NCBI GenBank assembly: GCA_945873105.1
Contig: CAMCBW010000001.1
Coordinates: 124,001-188,000, forward strand
Source of the DNA: Tangfeifania diversioriginum
Lineage (GTDB): Bacteria; Bacteroidota; Bacteroidia; Bacteroidales; Prolixibacteraceae
DNA: 64,000 nucleotides
Reading direction: 5' to 3'
Below, one piece after another: positions 1 through 8,899 of the stretch. Numbering within the stretch: position 1 is the stretch's first letter; each line of letters starts with the position of its first letter. The notes below the pieces were generated by a model. It saw only the letters and a list, made by a program, of their open reading frames with translations, was not told the DNA's origin and searched no databases. The position numbers were made by a program, and so were the translations under genes.

Positions 1-214
1 CATTGGCATCTGTGGCAGTGATATGGCTGGTTTGTTCCAGCTTTACCGTAGCACCGGGTAGGGATTCTCCCTCCTTGTTGGTCACAATTCCTTTCAAACT
101 GTATTGGGCCGATATTTTTCCGGCTGAAAGTACCAGCAAGGTAAAGAAAATAAGTCTGATGAGTGTTTTTCTCCTTCGTTGTATGTTGTTTAGCGGACTA
201 AAACTGAGTTTCAT
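1..214 (-). CDS. TonB-dependent outer-membrane receptor, N-terminal part (gene runs off the window)
   Basis: Only the first 71 codons are in the window; the rest lies to the left of base 1. The start at 214 opens a basic, hydrophobic signal peptide ending near ISAQ, followed by YSLKGIVTNKEGESLPGATV, which is the opening strand of a carboxypeptidase-regulatory-like (CarboxypepD_reg) domain. In Bacteroidota this domain normally precedes the plug and barrel of a TonB-dependent receptor. A TPP riboswitch sits about 77 nt upstream on the same strand, so the receptor is probably the thiamine outer-membrane importer (OMthi type). Domain and export signal are seen; the thiamine substrate is inferred from the riboswitch. 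A different carboxypeptidase-regulatory-domain protein cannot be excluded from this fragment. Confidence 0.85.
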   Translation of the reverse strand, partial: MKLSFSPLNNIQRRRKTLIRLIFFTLLVLSAGKISAQYSLKGIVTNKEGESLPGATVKLEQTSHITATDAN

Positions 215-290
215 TGCATTCAAATTAAATGGTTACAAAACCAGGCAGGCAATGAACAAATCCAGACAGCGAGATTTTTGAAACGGAATT

Positions 291-370
291 TCAACTTCCC
301 TTTCCGGCATTACCCGGACAGGTTCGATGGGTTTGATCTCAGCCTGTATGTTTAAGGCACCCCTGATTGT
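291..370 (-). promoter_or_regulatory. TPP (thiamine pyrophosphate) riboswitch
   Basis: Read on the minus strand, the segment carries the conserved THI-element blocks in the right order: CAGGGGTGCC, a short P3 hairpin GCCT/AGGC, GGCTGAGAT, ACCC, GAACCTGTCCGGGTAATGCC and a closing GGGAAGTTG that can pair with the 5' CAA of P1. It lies between the acyl-CoA ligase and the TonB receptor, 77 nt before the receptor start, and should repress the receptor when TPP is plentiful. Whether control acts on translation or transcription is not clear; I see no strong intrinsic terminator between 214 and 291. Confidence 0.93.
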
Positions 371-382
371 GGGGTAAAAGTA

Positions 383-414
383 TAAAAAAAACCGAAAGTG
401 GATACCTTCGGTTT
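383..414 (-). terminator. Intrinsic terminator after the acyl-CoA ligase gene
   Basis: On the minus strand AAACCGAA and TTCGGTTT form an 8-bp stem around a short loop, followed directly by a run of eight T. It is 20 bases past the ligase stop codon and just upstream of the riboswitch, so it should separate the two transcripts. Confidence 0.75.
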
Positions 415-434
415 CTTATAAATGCAATGCAGTT

Positions 435-2348
435 TTAAGAATTCGACCATTTCTTCATGGATGCAATATTCATCGGGTTGACAATGTTCTTTGCTTCAGG
501 CGTATAGAGGAATTCAATCTCCTTGCTGAATCTTTCGGTTATTTTACCGCGAACAATTTTCATGGTGCTGTTCATCATGTGATTCTGTTCGGTAAATGCC
601 TCGGGGAGAACGAGCATACAGGCAGGAAGCCATCGTTCGGGGAACATATTTTCATATTTTCCACCTTTTTTGTACTGATCTACCTCGTTTTTAAGCAACT
701 CCAATGCTTTCACATATCCTGCTTCACTCTTGGAGGAGATCCCCTGTTTCTCCAGCTGTCGGTTGATCTCTGCCATATTCGGAACAAAAACCCCGACCGT
801 ATAGGGATTCTGGTTGTTGTACAGCATGGCCTGTTCAATGATTGGTGATTGGTCTACAATGGCTTCCTCGATTCCTTCCGGACTATATTTCTCCCCATCG
901 TTCCCGATCAGCAGACTCTTGAACCGTCCCATGACATAGAGGTAACCATCTTTGGCCAGGTAACCCATGTCGCCGGTATGCAGCCATCCATCCACAATGG
1001 TTTCACTGGTCGACTTGGGGTTGTTCCAGTAACCCTTCATCACATTCCCTCCTTTCACGATGATTTCGCCTTTTTGACCTGCCGGAAGCTCAACGTTTTC
1101 GCTGTCAACGATCTTGCAATCAAGGAATTTAACAACTTTCCCGGAGGAACCAAATTTGACGTGTTCAGGACAATTGGCTGAAATGATTGGGGAAGCTTCC
1201 GTAAGTCCATATCCCTGGTAAACTGGAACTCCAATGGCACTGAAGAACCTTTGAAGTTCTATGTCCAGTAGCGCTCCGCCACCAATGAAGAATTGAAGAT
1301 TGCCTCCGAAGTTGGCACGAATTTTTGAAAAGATGATTTTATCAAACAGCATGACTTCGGGTTTTAACAAGGCCCTCCAGCCCTTTCCCCTGTTCCATCC
1401 ATCCCCATTGTAGGCATAACTGACCTTCAAGGCATGGTTAAAGAGCTTTTCAGTAAAGGCTCCTTTGCTTTGAATCCCCTTTTCGATGTTCTTTCTGAAA
1501 TTTTTGGAGAGTGCAGGCACACTCATCATGATGTAAGGTTTAATCTCCTGGATATTTTGTGGCACATTGCGCAATGTCTCCAAGGGCGTTTTCCCGGTTT
1601 GAATGGAGGCAACTGACGCTCCTTTTAGCATGAAGGTATAAAGGCATGCCGTATGCGCAAAGGAGTGGTCCCAGGGCAAGGTTGCCAGCGTAATGAAGTC
1701 GGGGGTTATTTCCAGTACCCCATTTGCCTGGATCACGTTTACGGTGTAATTGTAGTGGGTTAGCATGATTCCTTTCGGATCTGCAGTTGTGCCACTTGTG
1801 TAGGAGATGTTGGCCACATCATCCGGTTGAATGTTTTGCCAGACGGATTCAAAGGCACTTTTGTTCTCTTCAACAGCCAGAAATGCCCTTCCTTTTTCAA
1901 CAACCTCTTTAAAAGCGATCTCCCTGGATCCGGGAGCGGGTGTTCCATCCATGATGATCACCATTTCCAGCGCTGGAAGCTGATCGATGATCTCTGCCAA
2001 CTTGGGAGCCTGCCCTGCCGAAACAATGATCATTTTAGCCCCGGAGTGTTCAAGCCTGAACTTAAGCTCAGAAGCTTCAAGTTTGACAGAGAGCGGTACA
2101 TTGATGGCTCCGCAATACAATACGGCCAGCTCGCTGATGAGCCAGTAATTCCGACCTTCAGACAGGAGTCCTGAGCGATCTCCCTTTTTTAACCCAAGCG
2201 ACATCAAGCCTGCTCCAAAATGATAAACCGACTCCTGGATCTCCTTGTAGGTTGAGGGTACATATTTATCGGTCAATTTCTCCCAAAGTTGCGGGTTGTT
2301 TGGGAATTTCTGAACGCTTGTTTCAAAGAGCTCGATCAATGTTTTCAT
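435..2348 (-). CDS. Long-chain fatty acid-CoA ligase (AMP-forming)
   Basis: A 637-residue member of the ANL adenylate-forming superfamily. It should activate long-chain fatty acids to acyl-AMP and then acyl-CoA for lipid synthesis or degradation. The ATP-binding signature YTSGTTADPKG is at residues 183-193, GYGLTEASP gives the A5 motif, and DGWLHTGDMG plus GRFKSLLIGNDGEKYSPEGIE-type residues give the hinge and C-terminal subdomain. Length fits the bacterial FAA1-like group (about 600-640 residues). No signal peptide or membrane span, so it acts in the cytosol or on the inner face of the membrane. It is followed by its own terminator. Chain-length preference cannot be read from the sequence. 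Confidence 0.93.
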   Translation of the reverse strand: MKTLIELFETSVQKFPNNPQLWEKLTDKYVPSTYKEIQESVYHFGAGLMSLGLKKGDRSGLLSEGRNYWLISELAVLYCGAINVPLSVKLEASELKFRLEHSGAKMIIVSAGQAPKLAEIIDQLPALEMVIIMDGTPAPGSREIAFKEVVEKGRAFLAVEENKSAFESVWQNIQPDDVANISYTSGTTADPKGIMLTHYNYTVNVIQANGVLEITPDFITLATLPWDHSFAHTACLYTFMLKGASVASIQTGKTPLETLRNVPQNIQEIKPYIMMSVPALSKNFRKNIEKGIQSKGAFTEKLFNHALKVSYAYNGDGWNRGKGWRALLKPEVMLFDKIIFSKIRANFGGNLQFFIGGGALLDIELQRFFSAIGVPVYQGYGLTEASPIISANCPEHVKFGSSGKVVKFLDCKIVDSENVELPAGQKGEIIVKGGNVMKGYWNNPKSTSETIVDGWLHTGDMGYLAKDGYLYVMGRFKSLLIGNDGEKYSPEGIEEAIVDQSPIIEQAMLYNNQNPYTVGVFVPNMAEINRQLEKQGISSKSEAGYVKALELLKNEVDQYKKGGKYENMFPERWLPACMLVLPEAFTEQNHMMNSTMKIVRGKITERFSKEIEFLYTPEAKNIVNPMNIASMKKWSNS

Positions 2349-2432
2349 AGCGATACTTTTGGTTTAATCATTAAAAAACACCTTATTCACAGACAATGGA
2401 TAATGGTTGCAAAGATCTGTTTTGCGTGTGAA

Positions 2433-3476
2433 TCAGCCTTTGCTGGATTCAAAAAGATAGGTAGTTTTCGACTGGTAGCGCTCTCCCGGCCGCAATTCTG
2501 TTGAAGGAAATTCAGGATGATTGGGCGAATCAGGGTAATGCTGCGTCTCAAGGGCAAGTCCGCTGTAACGGCCAAAGCGGCCACCCAAAGCTGGAATATA
2601 GTAGCCTGTATACAACTGAATACCGGGTTCATTGGTATAAACAGCAACTGACCTGCCAGTCTCTTTTTCAGAAAGCTTTCCGGCGAATACCATCTTATTG
2701 TCAGGGTGATCAAGTACATAATTAAGGTCATAACCATCCGGCAAGGTGCCAATATCCTGACCAACTGACTTGACCGATGAGAAATCAAAAGAAGTGCCAG
2801 TGATGTCGGCAATTTCACCGGTAGGTATCAAATTGCTATCATTCACTGTACGTTTTCTGCTGTTGATATGAAGTTGGTGATTGAAAATATTCTCCTTGCC
2901 ACCGTTGAGGTTAAAATAGGTATGATTTGTAAGGTTTATCACAGTTTTCCTGTCTGCAACTGCCTTGTATTCAATTTGTAATTCGTTTTTGTGCGTAAGT
3001 TTGTAGAGAATACTGACATCAAGATTACCCGGGTAGTTTTCCTCCAGGTGAACACTTCGGTATTTTAATTCAACACCCACGAAATCCGGCATCTCGATGG
3101 TCTTTGGCGACCAAACCATTTTGTCGAAACCCGTTTGACCACCATGCAGGTGGTTGGGACCGTTGTTGATGAAAAGCGGGTAATTCAGTCCATCCACAGT
3201 TAGATTTCCACCTGCAATTCGGTTGCAATATCTTCCGCAAACGGCTCCGAAATATGGATAGTTGGCCAAATATTCGGTTGACAGGTACTCTTCCAATGTA
3301 TTGAATCCAAGCACAACATTCTCCTTCTTCCCATTTTTGTCTGCCATTTCAACAGCGGTTACGATGGCTCCGTAATTGGTTATCTTCACAATAATTCCAT
3401 TTGGATTGACAAGGGTATAGAGGAACACTTTCTCTCCCTTTGGGCAATGTCCGAAAATCTCTTTCTTGATATGCAT
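2433..3476 (-). CDS. galM: Aldose 1-epimerase (galactose mutarotase)
   Basis: A 347-residue GalM-type mutarotase that interconverts alpha and beta anomers of aldoses. Family marks include the NHLHGG motif carrying the first active-site histidine, TNHTYFNLNGG carrying the second, and LALETQHYPDSPN, whose glutamate is the catalytic base. Length matches E. coli GalM (346). No convincing signal peptide is visible, so it is probably cytosolic, although several Bacteroidota homologues are exported. It lies 84 bp upstream of the acyl-CoA ligase on the same strand; no other galactose genes are present, so its sugar context is not evident. Confidence 0.93.
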   Translation of the reverse strand: MHIKKEIFGHCPKGEKVFLYTLVNPNGIIVKITNYGAIVTAVEMADKNGKKENVVLGFNTLEEYLSTEYLANYPYFGAVCGRYCNRIAGGNLTVDGLNYPLFINNGPNHLHGGQTGFDKMVWSPKTIEMPDFVGVELKYRSVHLEENYPGNLDVSILYKLTHKNELQIEYKAVADRKTVINLTNHTYFNLNGGKENIFNHQLHINSRKRTVNDSNLIPTGEIADITGTSFDFSSVKSVGQDIGTLPDGYDLNYVLDHPDNKMVFAGKLSEKETGRSVAVYTNEPGIQLYTGYYIPALGGRFGRYSGLALETQHYPDSPNHPEFPSTELRPGERYQSKTTYLFESSKG

Positions 3477-3599
3477 AAGTTGTTGTTTTGTTATTGATGG
3501 TAAGTCCGGATGTAAACTTATACAAATGGAACATTTTTTGAAAGTTTAAAGGGGTAATTCTCATCATTTTCTCATTATATTTTCTTCTTCAAAATAATT

Positions 3600-3630
3600 T
3601 TTGTTAAATCGGTCTATAGTTCTAATTTTA
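3600..3630 (+). promoter_or_regulatory. Bacteroidota-type -33/-7 promoter for the phosphoesterase gene
   Basis: TTTG ends at 3603 and TAATTTTA begins at 3623, a 19-bp spacer. This fits the TTTG/TAnnTTTG consensus of the Bacteroidota primary sigma factor except for the last base. It lies 55 bp before the start codon at 3686, in the divergent gap with galM. Confidence 0.5.
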
Positions 3631-3685
3631 CGTAGAGCCTTTCATTGCCAATCTGACTCTTTCCGGCAATCATTGCAGTAAAAAT

Positions 3686-4606
3686 ATGGACGGGTACGAT
3701 ATTATCGGAGACATTCATGGTTATGCTTCCCTTCTGAGGCAATTGCTCACAGCGATGGGTTACAAACGTGTGGAGGGTTGTTGGCGTCACCCTTCACGAA
3801 AGGTGATTTTTGTGGGCGATTTTGTCAACAGAGGTCCTGAGATTAGAGAAACATTGGTGCTGGTTCGAAATATGGTTGAATCCGGAAATGCCCTGGCAAT
3901 TCTGGGGAATCATGAGTACAGTTCGATCCTATACCACATCAAGGACGACAATGGCACATTTATGTCGAGGCACATAGCCGGGAACCGGAATCAGATCCAA
4001 AAAACCCTTACTGTATTTAAAAATATAGATGCAGAGTGGCAGGATCATATGAAATGGATGCGGTCACTCCCTTTTTTTCTGGATCTTGGAGAGATCCGCA
4101 TTGCCCATGCTTACTGGAATGATACTGAAATTGCCAAGCTGAAAGCCTATCTGCCCGATGGACGTCTGAAAAAGAGATTCATCCGGGAGATGCACGAGAA
4201 ACATCCGGATATGGCTGTTATTGTTTACAAGTTGTTGAAGGGTCTTGAATTCAAAACTCCAAAGGATTTAATTATTAAGTGCAGCAAAGGTCTGAGCAGA
4301 AAGGTATTTACGCTGAAGTGGTGGGAAAATCCGCTTGATAAGACCTTCAGACAGCTTTATTTCGGTGATAAATTTATCCTCCCGGATTATCATTTTCCTA
4401 TCGAGCTTGCTCCTGCTTATGAGGCCTATTTACCCGACAAACCCATCGTATTTTTTGGCCATTACTGCCTGCCAGGTGGTGCAGAAATTGTGCAGCAGAA
4501 TATTTGTTGCATTGACAGTTGTGTGGATACTACCGGTAGATTGTCGGCATACAGGTGGAGTGGGGAAAAGAGTCTCAACCCTGACAATTTGGTGGTAGTA
4601 GGTTGA
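3686..4606 (+). CDS. Calcineurin-like metallophosphoesterase
   Basis: A 306-residue protein whose N-terminal third has the dimetal phosphoesterase core: GDIHGY (D9, H11), GDFVNRGPE (D45) and LGNHEY (N75, H76). Later histidines in IAHAYW and FFGHYCL would complete the metal site. The layout resembles the PrpE/ApaH-like group that acts on diadenosine tetraphosphate or phosphoproteins, but the substrate cannot be assigned. The usual GDxxDRG is GDFVNRG here, an aspartate-to-asparagine change next to the bridging aspartate, which may alter activity. It is a single gene convergent with guaA, with only 4 bp between the stop codons. Confidence 0.85.
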   Translation: MDGYDIIGDIHGYASLLRQLLTAMGYKRVEGCWRHPSRKVIFVGDFVNRGPEIRETLVLVRNMVESGNALAILGNHEYSSILYHIKDDNGTFMSRHIAGNRNQIQKTLTVFKNIDAEWQDHMKWMRSLPFFLDLGEIRIAHAYWNDTEIAKLKAYLPDGRLKKRFIREMHEKHPDMAVIVYKLLKGLEFKTPKDLIIKCSKGLSRKVFTLKWWENPLDKTFRQLYFGDKFILPDYHFPIELAPAYEAYLPDKPIVFFGHYCLPGGAEIVQQNICCIDSCVDTTGRLSAYRWSGEKSLNPDNLVVVG

Positions 4607-4610
4607 TTGT

Positions 4611-6137
4611 TTATTCCCATTCAATGGTCGCAGGGGGTTTTGAACTGATGTCATAAACCACGCGGTTGATTCCTCTTACCTTGTTGATGATATCGTTGGA
4701 TACCTTGGCCAGGAACTCGTAGGGAAGATGCACCCAATCGGCCGTCATGCCATCTGTTGAAGCAACAGCGCGCAGGGCAACCACATTTTCATAGGTGCGT
4801 TCATCTCCCATGACTCCGACAGATTGAACCGGCAGCAGCATGACCCCTGCTTGCCATACCTTGTCATACAATCCCCAATCCCTTAGTCCCTGTGTGAAAA
4901 TCGCATCTGCCTCTTGCAGGATTCGCACCTTATCCGGAGTGACATCAGAGAGAATCCTAATTCCCAATCCTGGTCCGGGGAAAGGATGTCTTCCTAGCAA
5001 TTCGTCCTTGATACCCAATGCTCTGCCTACCCGTCGGACTTCATCCTTGAAGAGGAGGTTGAGCGGTTCCACCACTTTTAGCTTCATCTTCTCGGGCAAT
5101 CCGCCGACATTGTGGTGGGATTTTATGGTCGCAGAGGGGCCGTTGACCGAAACCGATTCGATCACATCCGGATAAATGGTGCCTTGTGCCAGCCACTTGA
5201 CATCCTGTATTTTATGGGCCTCTACATCAAATACTTCGATAAAATTCCGGCCAATCGTTTTCCTTTTCTTTTCAGGATCCACAATCCCCTTCAGGTCGTT
5301 CCAAAATTTTTCCCTTGCATCTATCCCAATGACATTGAGACCCATTCCCTTGTAGGAATCCAAAACATCCTGAAATTCATTTTTGCGAAGAAGTCCGTTG
5401 TCGACAAAAATGCAGGTCAGGTTGCTTCCAATGGCCTTGTGCAGCAAGACTCCCGCTACACTTGAGTCAACCCCTCCCGATAACCCCAGAACCACCTTGT
5501 CGTTGCCCAGTTTCTGTCGCAATTGGGCGATAGTTGCCTCCACGAAGGAGTCGGGAGTCCAGTTTTGGCTGCATCCGCAGATGTTTACGAGGAAATTTTT
5601 AAGCAATTGGGTCCCTTCTGTAGTGTGGTATACCTCCGGGTGAAACTGGATGGCGTAGGTAGGTTCAGCCTCAATCTTAAAGGCAGCATATTCCACATCC
5701 TCGGTAGAGGCCAAAACCGTGTAATTTTGCGGCAATCTTACGATGGTGTCCCCATGTGACATCCAGACCTGCGAGTTTTCACTGATTTGCTGGAAGAGCA
5801 GGCTACTTTGATCTTTTACTTTTAAATGGGCCCTGCCGTATTCCCTGGAATCGGAGGCGGCGACTTCGCCACCATAAAAGTGTGACAAATACTGGGCTCC
5901 ATAGCAGACACCCAGCAATGGAAATTTTCCCCTGATGGTGGAGAGGTCAATTCTGGGTCCCTTTTCATCCCTGACCGAGTAGGGACTTCCCGATAGGATA
6001 ATCCCCTTAACGGAGTCATCAATCTTCGGAAAATGGTTGAAGGGATGAATTTCACAAAAAACATTTAATTCGCGTACCCTGCGGCCAATCAGCTGGGTAT
6101 ATTGGGAACCGAAATCGAGAATGAGGATTTTTTCCAT
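4611..6137 (-). CDS. guaA: GMP synthase (glutamine-hydrolysing)
   Basis: Converts XMP, glutamine and ATP to GMP. The N-terminal class I glutamine amidotransferase domain has the nucleophile C78 in GVCYGAQ and the His-Glu pair in QFHPEVYHT. The ATP pyrophosphatase domain has the PP-loop LSGGVDSS, and the C-terminal dimerisation domain ends in KPPATIEWE, the family's usual end. The 508-residue length is normal. A block of short inverted repeats lies between its start and the stop of the upstream DUF1080 gene, so it may be transcribed separately. Confidence 0.97.
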   Translation of the reverse strand: MEKILILDFGSQYTQLIGRRVRELNVFCEIHPFNHFPKIDDSVKGIILSGSPYSVRDEKGPRIDLSTIRGKFPLLGVCYGAQYLSHFYGGEVAASDSREYGRAHLKVKDQSSLLFQQISENSQVWMSHGDTIVRLPQNYTVLASTEDVEYAAFKIEAEPTYAIQFHPEVYHTTEGTQLLKNFLVNICGCSQNWTPDSFVEATIAQLRQKLGNDKVVLGLSGGVDSSVAGVLLHKAIGSNLTCIFVDNGLLRKNEFQDVLDSYKGMGLNVIGIDAREKFWNDLKGIVDPEKKRKTIGRNFIEVFDVEAHKIQDVKWLAQGTIYPDVIESVSVNGPSATIKSHHNVGGLPEKMKLKVVEPLNLLFKDEVRRVGRALGIKDELLGRHPFPGPGLGIRILSDVTPDKVRILQEADAIFTQGLRDWGLYDKVWQAGVMLLPVQSVGVMGDERTYENVVALRAVASTDGMTADWVHLPYEFLAKVSNDIINKVRGINRVVYDISSKPPATIEWE

Positions 6138-6145
6138 GTAAAGAA

Positions 6146-6257
6146 GTGCCTAAAGTATTTAAAGTGCCTAGAGTGTCTAAAGTATTTAGAGTGCCTAAAG
6201 TTGGGATCTTCTAACTTTAGGCACTCTAGGCATTTTAGCGCACTTTAGGCATTTCTT
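6146..6257. repeat. Low-complexity inverted repeat built from AGTGCCTAAAGT-like units
   Basis: The gap between the DUF1080 stop and the guaA start is filled by variants of AGTGCCTAAAGT. Several copies run in one direction (6146-6201), then copies run in the opposite direction (6212-6253). The two arms can fold into a long hairpin with GGGATCTTCT near the loop. No coding potential. It may act as a terminator or RNA-stability element. Two other gaps (53010-53121 and 62159-62242) hold comparable short-period repeats with a different unit. Confidence 0.8.
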
Positions 6258-6258
6258 G

Positions 6259-7056
6259 TTAAAGTTTTCGAACCCAGATGTTTCCGTAGCTTACGGGGTT
6301 GCCATGGTCTTGCAATTCAAGGGGGGCAGCGCCATGAGCGGCATATTTCGGGATTCCGATGTATTCGGTATGGCCAAAAAGGGAGATGTTGTTCTGTACC
6401 AAAACACCATTCTGTAAAACGGTGACACGTGCGGGAGAGAAAACAGTTCCATCAGCCTTAAACCTTGGAGCAGTATAGATTACATCGTATGTCTGCCATT
6501 CTCCTGGTTTTTTACAGGCATTGACCAACGGGGCATACTGTTTGTAAATAGACCCGGCTTGACCGTTGCGGTAGGTCCTGTTTTGGTAGTTGTCAAGTAC
6601 CTGCAGTTCGTACCTTGCCTGTAGGAAAATTCCTGAATTGCCCCTTCCCTGGCTTTCACCGATCACTTCTGCAGGCGTACGCCATTCAACATGAAGCTGA
6701 AAATCTTCCAGTTCAATTTTACTACGGATAATTCCACCACCTTTTACCACAGTGACACAGTGGTTTGCAACAGTCCAATTGGAGGGTTCGCCTTTGGCGT
6801 TGGTCCAGTTGGCATTAAAGCTCTCCTGGGTCCCATCAAACAAGACAATCGCATCCGATGGTGCATCGGAGGGCAGTTGGCCGGGGGTCACTATGGCAAC
6901 TTCAGGATCCCAGAATTCGGTCATTTCCGGCTTCATTTTGGCCAAATCTTCTTTGGATTTTGCTACTTGCTGTACTGCCGGTTTTTGTGGATCAGCCGTT
7001 TGGGCCATTGAGGCGATGGCCAGAAACATGGTGGCTACCAATAATTGTGTTCTCAT
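6259..7056 (-). CDS. Exported DUF1080 (3-keto-disaccharide hydrolase-like) protein
   Basis: A 265-residue protein with a clear signal peptide (cleavage near ASMAQ) and a concanavalin-like beta-sandwich of the DUF1080 type. Typical marks are the opening ILFDGTQES, the central GNSGIFLQARYELQVLDNY and the closing SYGNIWVRKL. Members of this family have been linked to cleavage of 3-keto-glucosides and are common in Bacteroidota and Planctomycetes. The protein should be periplasmic or surface-exposed. It lies just downstream of the phosphohexomutase on the same strand (14-bp gap). The exact substrate is unknown; no keto-sugar dehydrogenase genes are nearby. Confidence 0.85.
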   Translation of the reverse strand: MRTQLLVATMFLAIASMAQTADPQKPAVQQVAKSKEDLAKMKPEMTEFWDPEVAIVTPGQLPSDAPSDAIVLFDGTQESFNANWTNAKGEPSNWTVANHCVTVVKGGGIIRSKIELEDFQLHVEWRTPAEVIGESQGRGNSGIFLQARYELQVLDNYQNRTYRNGQAGSIYKQYAPLVNACKKPGEWQTYDVIYTAPRFKADGTVFSPARVTVLQNGVLVQNNISLFGHTEYIGIPKYAAHGAAPLELQDHGNPVSYGNIWVRKL

Positions 7057-7070
7057 AGTTTTGAAGGGTA

Positions 7071-8816
7071 TTAAATTGCTAAGTCATTCATTACTAAATC
7101 TACTTTGTGGGTTGTTGCAAGTTCAACTGCATCAAACTCCTCACGGGAACCTAGGGGCGCCTTTACTTCGATGTAGAACTTGATCTTGGGTTCAGTCCCA
7201 GACGGGCGAACCGATACTTTGGAGCCGTCTACCGTGAAAAACTGCAGTACATTGGCAGTAGATTTCTGCTGAATAGGTTTTTCTTCACCGGTAAGCAGGT
7301 TTTTCTCGATGAGCGTTTCATAGTCTTTTACCCACTCCAAGGGAGATCCAGCCAGTTGTTTGGGAGGATGGTTCCTGAATTTAACCATCAGCTGTTCAAT
7401 CTCTTCTGCTCCTGCCTTGCCTTTTCTGACAATGTATTTCATCTTCTCCCTGGAGTACCCATACTTGAGATAAATATCCTGAAGCATCTCAAACAGGGTA
7501 AGTTTGTTTTCCTTGGCCCAGGCAGCAATCTCTGCCATCAGGGCGCACGAGCTGACAGCATCCTTGTCGCGCACGAAATCAGCCGGCAGGAAGCCGAAGC
7601 TCTCTTCTCCTCCTCCGATGTATTGTTTCTTTCCCTCGTTCTCACGGATTACATCCGCAATGTATTTAAAACCTGTATAACAGTCGTAATATTCGACTTT
7701 GTTCCGGGTGGCAATTTCTGCTACCAGTTCTGAAGTGACAATGGTCTTGACAACATATTCATTTCCAGTAAGCAAGCCAAGCTCCTTGCGTTTGGTGATG
7801 ATGTAATAAAGGAAGATCAGGACTGTCTGGTTTCCATTGACCAGAATAAATTCTCCCTTGTCATTTTTTATTGCGATTCCTAGCCTGTCGGCATCCGGGT
7901 CAGTGGCCATCACAAGATCTGCATCTACTTCCCTGGCCTTTTGCAGCGCAAGAGCCAAAGCAGCAGGCTCTTCCGGATTGGGAGAGATCACGGTAGGAAA
8001 ATCACCGCTAACTACATCCTGTTCGGGAATGTGGATGACATTGGTAAATCCCATTTTGGCCAGTGCCATTGGCACGAGTCGAACACCGGTTCCATGAATC
8101 GGGGTATAGACAATCTTCAGGTCGTGTTGTTTTTTGACAACATCGGGAGAAAGAGATACGGTCATTACCTTTTTCAAGTAGCGCTCATCCATATCGGCTC
8201 CAAGGGGAATGATCAGTTCGGGGTTTCCGTTGAAACGAATATCCTCTACCTTAATTTTACCAACTTCAGCAATGATATTGGTATCGTGAGGTTCTACAAT
8301 CTGGGAGCCGTCGTCCCAATAGGCCTTGTAGCCATTGTACTCTTTGGGATTGTGCGATGCAGTAAGGATGATCCCGCTTTGCAGACCAAGTTCGCGAATG
8401 GCAAAGGAAAGTTCTGGGGTGGGTCTCAAGGATTCGAACAGGTACACCTTTATGCCATTGGCCGAAAAGATGGCTGCAGCAGTTTCGGAAAAGAGCCGGC
8501 TGTTGTTTCTGCAATCATGACCTATGGCCACTTTGATTTCAGTCAGATGGGCAAATGCTTTTTTAAGGTAGTTGCTGAGGCCTTGTGTAGCAGCGCCTAC
8601 GGTATAAATATTCATGCGGTTGCAACCAACACCCATGATTCCGCGAAGTCCGCCGGTGCCAAATTCCAAATCCCTGTAAAAAGCATCGATGAGATCAGCA
8701 GCATCTTCTTTTTCCATTAGTATTTTAACCTCAGCCTTGGTGGCAGCATCGTAAGCTCCATTCAACCACTCCTGGGCTTTCAACAATACATTTTCGGGAA
8801 TTTCATTTGTTTGCAT
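7071..8816 (-). CDS. Phosphoglucomutase/phosphomannomutase (alpha-D-phosphohexomutase family)
   Basis: A 581-residue enzyme that interconverts hexose 1- and 6-phosphates. All four family loops are visible: the phosphoserine loop LTASHNPKEYNGYK, the magnesium loop TDPDADRLG, the sugar-specificity loop GGEESFGF and the phosphate-binding loop RPSGTEPKIKFY. Length and the GGEES loop place it with the long PGM2/PgcA-like group found in Bacteroidota. It should feed glucose-1-phosphate to polysaccharide and nucleotide-sugar synthesis, which fits the rhamnose gene upstream. Cytosolic. Confidence 0.93.
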   Translation of the reverse strand: MQTNEIPENVLLKAQEWLNGAYDAATKAEVKILMEKEDAADLIDAFYRDLEFGTGGLRGIMGVGCNRMNIYTVGAATQGLSNYLKKAFAHLTEIKVAIGHDCRNNSRLFSETAAAIFSANGIKVYLFESLRPTPELSFAIRELGLQSGIILTASHNPKEYNGYKAYWDDGSQIVEPHDTNIIAEVGKIKVEDIRFNGNPELIIPLGADMDERYLKKVMTVSLSPDVVKKQHDLKIVYTPIHGTGVRLVPMALAKMGFTNVIHIPEQDVVSGDFPTVISPNPEEPAALALALQKAREVDADLVMATDPDADRLGIAIKNDKGEFILVNGNQTVLIFLYYIITKRKELGLLTGNEYVVKTIVTSELVAEIATRNKVEYYDCYTGFKYIADVIRENEGKKQYIGGGEESFGFLPADFVRDKDAVSSCALMAEIAAWAKENKLTLFEMLQDIYLKYGYSREKMKYIVRKGKAGAEEIEQLMVKFRNHPPKQLAGSPLEWVKDYETLIEKNLLTGEEKPIQQKSTANVLQFFTVDGSKVSVRPSGTEPKIKFYIEVKAPLGSREEFDAVELATTHKVDLVMNDLAI

Positions 8817-8899
8817 CTGGATAGGTTTTATTTGTTAAAAATCAGATGAAAAAGTTATCTGTCATATTTTCGGATCTGGTGAATTGAATTGCAAGTCTC

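Noticed and set aside
3-281. Plus-strand open frame at the left edge
   Set aside because: The minus strand here encodes a proper signal peptide and CarboxypepD_reg domain behind a riboswitch; the plus frame is its shadow and also runs towards the riboswitch.
4335-4598. Second frames inside the phosphoesterase and other genes
   Set aside because: They overlap genes with full family motifs in another frame and show no motifs of their own.
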